A stretch of DNA of 5,083 bases from NCBI GenBank assembly GCA_902782655.1, contig CACZNY010000375.1:1-5083 (forward strand). Reading direction: 5' to 3'. The position numbers and the translations under genes are program-made. The stretch comes from an uncultured Lachnospiraceae bacterium (GTDB lineage: Bacteria; Bacillota; Clostridia; Lachnospirales; Lachnospiraceae). The stretch's first letter is position 1. Each line of letters opens with the position of its first letter. This document shows, piece by piece, positions 1 to 5,028 of the stretch. Under the pieces are notes generated by a model that ran no database searches, was not told where the DNA came from, and saw only the letters and a list, made by a program, of their open reading frames with translations.

Positions 1-1
1 C

Positions 2-2260
2 CAGAAGATCAGCCTGTCCTGGAAGCCCGGTAAGGACAAGGCCTATAAAAGCTACAAGCTTAAGAGGCTGAATGCAGATAACGAAACCTTCGATCTCATA
101 GACGGATGGGGAGATAAGCTGCTTACAAAGAAGTCATTTAAGTATAAGACTGTGGAAAAGGGAGACAGCCCTGCTGTTTTCCTTCTGGAATGCTATAAGA
201 ATGGATCCACGGTGCCTGACGGACAGTATATCACCGTCGCCTCCCCTGTGCTCTACTATGTGACCACAGCCTGGGAGCCCAAGGATGCCGAATACTGCTT
301 CTCAAAGCTGTATGGAGGAGACAGGCTTTCCTATACCGTGGAGATGAACCTGAATAAGAAATTTGATAACGACAGCGGCAGGGATTATTACACCATCAGG
401 AGCGAGGAATGCTTTGATTCGGGCTTCTATCCGATAAAGAAGACCCTGTCCGCGGATACCGTGATGACCACCTTCAACAGTCATTTTGAGACGGAAAACA
501 AACCCGGAACTGTATTCTATCATCAGGTGACGGCTCATTATGAATATAAGGGAGTGTCCTTTAGTTCAGAGCCTTCAAACGTGGTTTCAAGAAAGGCGGG
601 ACCTCAGAAGGTCGATGTATTTAATATCAACGGTGTAAAGGATCTTTCGATAATGAATGCTTATCTGACCGAGATGATGGCGGATGATGAATACAGTGGC
701 TTCCCTGAATGCTCCACCATATCACAGGGCTTCGTCCATAAGTATGATGAGGGGCCTGACAAGAAGCACGGCTACGTGGTGTTTGTGGCTCCGAAGCAGG
801 ATAATCTGAAGGCCTACGATCTTCTCATGGCTGATTCGGCAAACGGCAGCTACAAAAAGCTGAAGACATATAAGCTGGACTCAAAGGGAGAGCCTGCAAA
901 GAACAGCGGACTCTATAAATGGGACTACCGCGGCGCCAGCGTATCAGGCGATGCCTATAAGTGGCTCTGGGATGATGACGTTCAGGTTTACTATGCAAGG
1001 TATAATAAATTCTATCCCAATGAGACAAAATATTACGCTGTAAGGGCGGTAGATAAGAAGAATAATGCCGGAGGCCTGAGCGACGGCTACGAGTGCACCG
1101 CGGAGCTTGATGATGTGTGGGATGCCTGCGCTTTCAGGACCAATAAGGATAAGAACATCAGCCTTTACTGGACCCATGATGACAGCGCTGCTTACTACAG
1201 GATCTACAGGACCGAGACCGATATCAATAATGATGACTTTGACATTGATCTCCAAAAGACACTTATCGCCACAGTAAAGAACAAGAAGGCGGGTACTCTG
1301 GACAGGGCCAAGCCTAAACAGTCTGAAAAGGAGCTTGTTGATTACCTTAATGCGACGGTATCCGGCGGGGAAATACGCGACACTGAGTTTGAGGGCCCCT
1401 ATAATAAGTATGTGGACAAGAAGGGGCTTGAAGCAGGCAAGTATTATGATTACGTTATAGAGCCTGTACTGGAAAAAGACGGTGATATGGATGATACCAT
1501 TGATAAGGCCGGCTTCGCGTCAACCTATGACTATGGAGAGGAGCTTGACAGCGTAAAGACTGCGGCGTATATGAGCCTTTTCGGTAAGTCCACAAAGACT
1601 AAGAAGAAGACTACCAGGCTCAATGTCTATATCAAGTCGTGCAGTGTGAAGACGACTAAAAACGGTCTGGCACAGCTTAGTTGGCAGCCTTCGGACAAAA
1701 AGCTTTCGGGCGGCTTAAAATACAGGATAGAGTACTGTATCATTACCGGAAACTCGACTAAGAATGTGAAATGGTATAATATCCAGGGGAATGGTCCCGG
1801 AAACTGGACGTGGAGGACCGACTGGACGGATAATGCTACCCTGAGACGGGGATATATCAAGAAGTACAGGATCACACCTATGTATCCTATAGCTGGTGAT
1901 AAGGTTCTCTTAGGAAAGACCAAGGTTATAGGACAGGTAGCCTTCGCTGACAAAATAGAGCTTAAGGTGGGCAAATCCACCATCAAAAAGGGAGGGAGCA
2001 CGACGATAAAGGTATATCCTAAAAGAACTCAGAACCCCAGAGGGGTAGCATACAAGGACATTGTGGTGACCCTTGAGGACGAGGCGGATTCCCTTTTCAA
2101 AGTTGATAAAAAGTATGTTTCCAAGGGCGGCTACTGGCTTATCACGGTAAAGTCCAAAGGGAAGCCCGGAACAGGCAGGATCAGAATGACGTCGGCGTCA
2201 AACAGTCACGCCACGGGAACTGTCCCCTCTCAGAAGGTGGATATGAAGGTTGTTAAGTAG
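2..2260 (+). CDS. Large FN3/Ig-like repeat extracellular protein, 3' part
   Basis: The reading frame is open from the left window edge (codons from position 2) to a TAG at 2258-2260, so 752 residues of a longer protein are visible and the N-terminus lies outside. The first residues (KISLSWKPGKDKAYKSYKL) already form an FN3-like strand pattern, so the GTG at 152 is not a convincing start. Approximate modules in visible-fragment numbering are FN3-like units at 1-90, 91-200, 205-370, 371-515 (ISLYW...YYRIYRTETD) and 540-645 (AQLSWQPSDKK...YRIEY). An Ig-like β-domain follows at about 646-752 (KIELKVGKSTIKKGGSTTIKV). The composition is rich in Tyr, Lys and Asp, as in secreted Lachnospiraceae surface proteins. 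The C-terminus shows no LPXTG motif, SLH domain or transmembrane helix, so any attachment would be N-terminal or non-covalent. The role is unknown; adhesion or a cell-surface scaffold is a guess from architecture. A terminator separates it from the downstream genes, so it is probably unrelated to the peptide locus. Confidence 0.85.
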   Translation, partial: QKISLSWKPGKDKAYKSYKLKRLNADNETFDLIDGWGDKLLTKKSFKYKTVEKGDSPAVFLLECYKNGSTVPDGQYITVASPVLYYVTTAWEPKDAEYCFSKLYGGDRLSYTVEMNLNKKFDNDSGRDYYTIRSEECFDSGFYPIKKTLSADTVMTTFNSHFETENKPGTVFYHQVTAHYEYKGVSFSSEPSNVVSRKAGPQKVDVFNINGVKDLSIMNAYLTEMMADDEYSGFPECSTISQGFVHKYDEGPDKKHGYVVFVAPKQDNLKAYDLLMADSANGSYKKLKTYKLDSKGEPAKNSGLYKWDYRGASVSGDAYKWLWDDDVQVYYARYNKFYPNETKYYAVRAVDKKNNAGGLSDGYECTAELDDVWDACAFRTNKDKNISLYWTHDDSAAYYRIYRTETDINNDDFDIDLQKTLIATVKNKKAGTLDRAKPKQSEKELVDYLNATVSGGEIRDTEFEGPYNKYVDKKGLEAGKYYDYVIEPVLEKDGDMDDTIDKAGFASTYDYGEELDSVKTAAYMSLFGKSTKTKKKTTRLNVYIKSCSVKTTKNGLAQLSWQPSDKKLSGGLKYRIEYCIITGNSTKNVKWYNIQGNGPGNWTWRTDWTDNATLRRGYIKKYRITPMYPIAGDKVLLGKTKVIGQVAFADKIELKVGKSTIKKGGSTTIKVYPKRTQNPRGVAYKDIVVTLEDEADSLFKVDKKYVSKGGYWLITVKSKGKPGTGRIRMTSASNSHATGTVPSQKVDMKVVK

Positions 2261-2270
2261 CAATAAGCAA

Positions 2271-2287
2271 ATGATGGTTTCCATCAT
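2271..2287 (+). other. Small perfect hairpin before the terminator
   Basis: ATGATGG (2271-2277) and CCATCAT (2281-2287) are perfect inverted repeats around a TTT loop, starting ten bases after the stop codon of the FN3-like protein. The hairpin lies immediately 5' of the terminator stem, so the mRNA 3' end would carry two stacked hairpins. It could aid termination or protect against exonucleases; this is inferred from position only. Confidence 0.45.
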
Positions 2288-2290
2288 AAG

Positions 2291-2322
2291 AGGAGCCGGA
2301 TCGTTGGATCCGGCTCCTTTTT
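2291..2322 (+). terminator. Intrinsic terminator of the FN3-like gene
   Basis: A perfect 12-bp stem (2291-2302 pairing with 2307-2318, arm AGGAGCCGGATC) has a GTTG loop and runs into a T tract at 2318-2322. It lies 30 bases after the FN3-like stop codon. This is a classic Rho-independent terminator and isolates the upstream gene from the regulator. Confidence 0.93.
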
Positions 2323-2410
2323 AGAGCGATAAGCCCGAGAGAACGCCCATGATCTATCCGTTTCACGATCCTGTATTAAGAGCTGATGCTCTGCTAAGAC
2401 TAAAAAAGAC

Positions 2411-2460
2411 GTGACGTTCTGTGACACTCCATTGAAATCAGATGTTCCCTGAAGTAGTGT
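2411..2460 (+). promoter_or_regulatory. Candidate promoter of the regulator, with direct repeat
   Basis: A possible sigma-A promoter is TTGAAA (2432-2437), a 17-base spacer and TAGTGT (2455-2460, 3 of 6 consensus matches). Just upstream, GTGAC occurs twice (2411-2415 and 2421-2425) with start-to-start spacing of 10 bp, one helical turn. That position and phasing suit an activator site, and SARP-type proteins are known to bind direct repeats. The weak -10 would fit an activator-dependent promoter. A start about seven bases after the -10 would fall at the ribosome binding site of the small upstream ORF, which weakens the call. Confidence 0.35.
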
Positions 2461-2484
2461 AAACTTCGGAGGAAATCTAAAGCA

Positions 2485-2535
2485 ATGATTATGTATTTTT
2501 ATGATCTTCCGGAGGCTGCAAGGGAAGCTTCATGA
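2485..2535 (+). CDS. Short upstream ORF overlapping the regulator start
   Basis: This 16-aa ORF (MIMYFYDLPEAAREAS) is preceded by GGAGG at 2468-2472, twelve bases from its ATG; a second in-frame ATG lies at 2491. Its TGA (2533-2535) overlaps the ATG of the regulator at 2532 in an ATGA arrangement, typical of translational coupling. The regulator's own upstream sequence is less convincing: AGGGA at 2521-2525 is weak, and GGAGG at 2511-2515 is 16 bases away. Terminating ribosomes from this ORF may therefore supply much of its initiation. I do not recognise the peptide. It could be a regulatory leader or a coupling device, or the ORF could be fortuitous. Confidence 0.4.
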   Translation: MIMYFYDLPEAAREAS

Positions 2536-3788
2536 TAACACTGACAGTGGATGGAAATCCGGAGGATCTTTCAATCATATCCGGCATACTTACTGATATC
2601 GACAGTGACGGTGATCATATCAGAGCTGAAAGCGGCAGCAAAGCCCTGGAGATTGCCGATCAGTATCAGCTTGACGTCGTATTCATAAATACCGATCTCC
2701 CTGATTCGGAGGGGATAGAGATAGCGGAAAAGATACTCCTCCGGCAGTCTGAGACCAATATAGTCTTTGTCACCAGAGACGCTTCGTACGCGGTACGGGC
2801 TTTTGGACTGTTTGCCAGCGGCTATCTCATGAAGCCTGTCTCTGATCAGGATATCCGCAGCACAATGAGAAATCTCCGCTATTCGATCAAGCAGGCAGAT
2901 AAAAAAAGCAGACGGCTTGAGGTGAGATGCTTTGGCACCTTCGAGGTCTTTGTGAACGGTGTCCCGATCACCTTTGAAAGATCAAAGACCAAACAGCTTC
3001 TTGCGTATCTGATAGACCGGCAGGGGGATCTCTGTGATATTCCCCAGATGGTCTGCGCTCTCTGGCCTGAAAGTGACGGGGGGCCTACTGCCACAAACTA
3101 TCTCCGCCGGCTTATCTCCCATCTGCAATCGGTTTTGAATATGCACGGCGTCGGTGAAGCTATCATCAGATCCTGGGGCAAGATGGGTATCAATAAGACG
3201 ATGGTGGACTGCGATTATTATGATTATCTTGCGGGTAAGCCTGAGGCTGCCGCGAAATTCAAAGGGGAATATATGAGCCAGTATTCCATGGGGGAGATGA
3301 CCTTGGCTTCGCTCATGATGAGACAGTATGAAGCGGAGCAGGAAGCTCCGGAGGTAAAGAAGGAAAGAAGGCTCACGGTAAAATGCTTTGGTAAATTCGA
3401 AGTTGATATGGATGATGAACCTCTGATATTTTCAAGACGCAAATCCAGGGAGGTCTTTGCTTTTCTGATAGATCGTCAGGGAGCGCCCTGCTTCGTAAAT
3501 GAGATCACGGATATACTCTGGAAGGAAACAGATGATTCCGTAAAACACATTTTCCGTACTGTACTTTATGAGCTGAGAAAGAGCCTTGACAAGATAGGGA
3601 TGGAGGATGTGATCATCCGTAAACACCGCCAGCTCGCCCTTAAAAGGGACAGAATAGACTGTGACTTCTGGAAGCTCCTTTCGGGCGATAAGGTAGCGGA
3701 TGAAATCAAGCCGGACAGATACTTGAGAGAGTACGCCTGGGCAGAGCCTTCCAGAGAAACCATCAGATCCCTTTTGGGGAATGAGTGA
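2532..3788 (+). CDS. Pseudo-receiver regulator with tandem SARP-type winged helices
   Basis: A probable cytoplasmic transcription regulator of 418 aa. Residues 1-118 form a CheY-like receiver: switch Thr (T81) and the Lys-Pro pair (K101-P102 in GYLMKPV) are present. However, the acidic pocket is reduced to D7-G8, and the phospho-acceptor position in DVVFINTDLPD is Asn53 (codon AAT, 2688-2690). Phosphorylation in the usual way is therefore unlikely. Two homologous winged-helix domains follow at about 128-235 (VRCFGTFEVFVNGVPITFERSK...LAYLIDRQG) and 279-385 (VKCFGKFEVDMDDEPLIFSRRKSRE...FAFLIDRQG), both of the OmpR/SARP Trans_reg_C type. Each is followed by a similar motif (GEYMSQYSMGEMTLASL at about 245-261; LREYAWAEPSRETIRSLL at about 398-415). 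No BTAD/TPR or ATPase domain follows. The ATG at 2532 is the first start after an in-frame stop at 2502 and overlaps the small upstream ORF. Its position next to the peptide and export genes suggests it regulates them; this is inferred. Confidence 0.88.
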   Translation: MITLTVDGNPEDLSIISGILTDIDSDGDHIRAESGSKALEIADQYQLDVVFINTDLPDSEGIEIAEKILLRQSETNIVFVTRDASYAVRAFGLFASGYLMKPVSDQDIRSTMRNLRYSIKQADKKSRRLEVRCFGTFEVFVNGVPITFERSKTKQLLAYLIDRQGDLCDIPQMVCALWPESDGGPTATNYLRRLISHLQSVLNMHGVGEAIIRSWGKMGINKTMVDCDYYDYLAGKPEAAAKFKGEYMSQYSMGEMTLASLMMRQYEAEQEAPEVKKERRLTVKCFGKFEVDMDDEPLIFSRRKSREVFAFLIDRQGAPCFVNEITDILWKETDDSVKHIFRTVLYELRKSLDKIGMEDVIIRKHRQLALKRDRIDCDFWKLLSGDKVADEIKPDRYLREYAWAEPSRETIRSLLGNE

Positions 3789-3982
3789 CATCGGGAGCAA
3801 TCCTGTCAAATGATCATCACATTAAAATCTTTTCCAAAAGTAAGGCGTAAAAAGCGGGAGACTTAGAGAGGTTTATAAAAAAATAAAAAAATCATGGCAG
3901 ATTATTTTTTATTAACCGTATATATATACAAATCACATAAGTGATAAAGCAAAACACATATCATAGAAAGGAGCATTAAATC
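3789..3982 (+). promoter_or_regulatory. AT-rich promoter region of the peptide precursor gene
   Basis: No GC-rich terminator is visible after the regulator. The region holds two A7 tracts (3877-3883, 3885-3891) and a T6 tract (3905-3910), resembling an UP element. An alternating TA run follows at 3919-3928, with TATACA (3925-3930) as a possible -10; no good -35 was found. AATAAAAAAATC (3882-3893) can pair with 3900-3913, apart from a two-base bulge, across the loop ATGGCA. A small palindrome ATCAC-ATAA-GTGAT lies at 3932-3945. The layout suggests a separate, possibly strong promoter for the peptide gene, but exact elements are uncertain. Confidence 0.4.
3967..3973 (+). promoter_or_regulatory. 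Ribosome binding site of the peptide precursor
   Basis: AAAGGAG ends nine bases before the ATG at 3983. This fixes the start, and the leader encoded from there has the expected length for a double-glycine precursor. Confidence 0.85.
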
Positions 3983-4348
3983 ATGGATGGATTTGAAAAA
4001 TTAGACAAGAAGGTGGAGAACCCGAAGAAGCTTGATAAGGTAGCAACGAAGCTCACAGAGGAAGAGTTCAACTCGCTTTCAGACGATGAAGTAGTTGATA
4101 TAGCAGGAGGCTTCTGGCAGAGTAGAGCAAATGGCTATTCAGGAGGCTATTGGATCAAGTGTCCATCATGCGGCAACTCTCAGTTGAATGGCAAGACGCC
4201 TGTCAAGCTCATCAGTATCGATGATTCTGAAGCTGTCGACAGCTATCGCTGCAATAAATGCATGTTTGAGTTTGGTGTAGGCTACGACGGACAGTACTAT
4301 GATATAAGCATACCCGGCAGTCCGGAGCCTACCGGAATGCGCAGCTGA
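3983..4348 (+). CDS. Double-glycine leader precursor with zinc-ribbon-like core
   Basis: A 121-aa precursor of a secreted peptide or small protein. Residues 1-43 are a charged leader ending in LSDDEVVDIAGG. Counting back from the Gly42-Gly43 cleavage site, Leu is at -12, Ser -11, Glu -8, Val -7 and Ile -4, matching the class II bacteriocin LSxxELxxIxGG consensus recognised by C39 peptidase exporters. The predicted mature part is 78 aa, beginning FWQSRANGYSGGYW. It contains CPSC (C60, C63) and CNKC (C90, C93) separated by 26 residues, the spacing of a zinc ribbon, followed by a Gly/Tyr-rich strand region and a C-terminal PGSPEPTGMRS tail. No transmembrane helix or second signal is present. It has its own promoter region and terminator, and a likely NHLM-type export operon begins 217 bases downstream. 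Mature function is unknown: bacteriocin-like toxin, metal-binding signal protein or RiPP substrate are all possible. The cysteines could instead form disulfides or thioethers after export. Leader assignment is strong; zinc binding is inferred. Confidence 0.85.
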   Translation: MDGFEKLDKKVENPKKLDKVATKLTEEEFNSLSDDEVVDIAGGFWQSRANGYSGGYWIKCPSCGNSQLNGKTPVKLISIDDSEAVDSYRCNKCMFEFGVGYDGQYYDISIPGSPEPTGMRS

Positions 4349-4381
4349 TACATATCGATCAGAGCATTAAACGAAAAAAAT

Positions 4382-4415
4382 AAAAAACTGCCGCAGATCA
4401 GCGGCAGTTTTTTTT
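4382..4415 (+). terminator. Intrinsic terminator of the peptide precursor gene
   Basis: A perfect stem ACTGCCGC (4387-4394) with GCGGCAGT (4401-4408) encloses a six-base AGATCA loop and is followed by eight T residues (4408-4415). The preceding A6 tract can extend the stem and could allow termination from the opposite direction too. It makes the peptide gene a separate transcription unit from the exporter operon. Confidence 0.95.
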
Positions 4416-4565
4416 GCCTGAATCGTATATTTATTGTAGAGTATTTTTAGATCCTTGTTTTTACCTGCGGTTTCCCGGAATCCGGAATTATCATCCTGAG
4501 CCGGGTGCTGACTGGTTACGCTCCTTACGAAGGTTATACAGTGCTCATCAGGAGGATGACGGAAG
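4416..4565 (+). promoter_or_regulatory. Leader of the export operon with possible structure
   Basis: A poor candidate promoter is TTGCCT (4414-4419), a 17-base spacer and TAGAGT (4437-4442); the -35 would overlap the terminator T tract. CCGGAAT occurs as an exact tandem heptamer at 4475-4481 and 4482-4488. Downstream, TCATCC plus TGAGC (4491-4501) can pair with GCTCA (4543-4547) plus GGATGA (4554-4559), leaving a six-base bulge. Inside lies a small hairpin CCTT-ACG-AAGG (4523-4533). This fold would occlude the AGGAGG (4550-4555) that serves the first small ORF. Both the operator and the RNA-switch readings are hypotheses. Confidence 0.35.
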
Positions 4566-4721
4566 ATGAAATGGAGTGATCATGATATAGAGATGCTGTT
4601 TGAGGCGGCGGACTTTTCCAAAAGGACTGACCTAAGGGAAAGGCTGTTTGATCTCATCGTGCAAAAAAAAGAGGGATCGGTTGAAAGAGGAGAGGACAAG
4701 GCCAGGGAGGATGAGGGATAA
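4566..4721 (+). CDS. Small acidic/basic helical protein, first gene of export operon
   Basis: A 51-aa ORF from ATG 4566 to TAA 4719-4721, with AGGAGG at 4550-4555 ten bases upstream. The protein begins MKWSDHDIEMLFEAADFSKR, continues with TDLRERLFDLIVQKK, and ends in a highly charged tail (ERGEDKAREDEG). The first 35 residues look amphipathic and helical; there is no signal peptide, Gly-Gly motif, cysteine or membrane segment. The W-S/T-D-x-D-I...LF-x-A-A-D-x-S-K-x-T-D pattern resembles small uncharacterised proteins I recall near Firmicutes peptide-export genes, but I cannot name a family. Its stop overlaps the next start as TAATG, so it is translated as part of the operon. A cytoplasmic accessory, chaperone or regulatory role in export is conceivable. 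Confidence 0.65.
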   Translation: MKWSDHDIEMLFEAADFSKRTDLRERLFDLIVQKKEGSVERGEDKAREDEG

Positions 4722-4795
4722 TGGCAGAGACGTTTCATATGGCGTCCGAGCGGGCGGAAAGGTATTCAGCGGGCCGGGTACAGGAGGAGATATAA
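4721..4795 (+). CDS. Possible 24-aa linker ORF
   Basis: The ATG at 4721 shares its A with the preceding TAA (TAATG), and the TAA at 4793-4795 directly abuts the ATG of the next gene at 4796. GGGAGG (4705-4710) lies ten bases before the start. The 24-residue product (MAETFHMASERAERYSAGRV, then QEEI) is charged and probably helical, with no recognised motif. Exact stop/start junctions on both sides favour translation. It could also be a degenerate 3' remnant of the preceding gene, or merely a spacer containing the next ribosome binding site. Confidence 0.4.
   Translation: MAETFHMASERAERYSAGRVQEEI
4782..4787 (+). promoter_or_regulatory. Ribosome binding site of the secretion protein
   Basis: A consensus AGGAGG sits eight bases before ATG 4796. 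It settles that start and lies inside the preceding 24-aa ORF. Confidence 0.9.
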
Positions 4796-5026
4796 ATGAG
4801 TGAGCGCAAACAGGTTTACAGGGAGGAGAGCATCGACAGGATATCCTCACCTGAAAAGCTGAATGATTATATCAAGGTTTCAAGCCCCAGTGTATGGCTT
4901 GTAATGGCGGCTATAATTATACTTCTTTCAGGTGTGATAGCCTGGAGCATATTGGGCAATGTGACCGTGAACAGAGCCGATGGTTCTTCGGAGACAATAC
5001 ATCCCATTTCATTCGTGGTGAACTGA
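4796..5026 (+). CDS. NHLM-type secretion protein (HlyD-like), short form
   Basis: A 76-aa protein with a cytoplasmic N-terminus containing YREESIDRISSPEKLNDYIK (residues 8-27), followed by VSSP, one transmembrane helix at about 33-53 (VWLVMAAIIILLSGVIAWSI), and a short outer tail ending HPISFVVN. The R-x-SSPE-x-LNDYI-x-V-x-SP-x-x-W-L pattern is, from family knowledge, the N-terminus of NHLM bacteriocin system secretion proteins, membrane-fusion (HlyD-like) partners of NHLM ABC exporters. Full-length members continue for a few hundred residues with coiled-coil and lipoyl/β-barrel parts; here these are absent. The TGA at 5024-5026 is followed two bases later by the next start, so there is no room for a frameshifted remainder. 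It is either a natural minimal form, keeping only the membrane anchor and exporter-contact segment, or a deletion derivative. The strong ribosome binding site and tight operon packing suggest it is functional. Confidence 0.75.
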   Translation: MSERKQVYREESIDRISSPEKLNDYIKVSSPSVWLVMAAIIILLSGVIAWSILGNVTVNRADGSSETIHPISFVVN

Positions 5027-5028
5027 AT

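Noticed and set aside
152..154. GTG as the start of the FN3-like gene
   Set aside because: The same frame stays open for 50 codons back to the window edge and encodes FN3-like sequence, and no ribosome binding site precedes 152. The gene starts outside the window.
302..2001. Minus-strand open frames inside the FN3-like gene
   Set aside because: They lie antisense to a clearly coding frame, lack ribosome binding sites and show no recognisable domains.
2879..3809. Minus-strand open frames across the regulator
   Set aside because: They are antisense shadows of the winged-helix coding sequence, with no plausible starts or motifs.
3810..3817. ATGATCAT palindrome after the regulator stop
   Set aside because: It is an isolated 8-bp palindrome without flanking symmetry, expected by chance.
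3882..3913. AT-rich stem-loop as a terminator of the regulator
   Set aside because: The arms are almost entirely A/T with a bulge and the T run is inside the stem, so it would be a weak terminator. An UP-element or promoter role is more likely.
4556..4579. Seven-residue ORF starting directly after AGGAGG
   Set aside because: There is no spacing between AGGAGG and this ATG, so it cannot be initiated by it; the ATG at 4566 has proper spacing and a longer frame.
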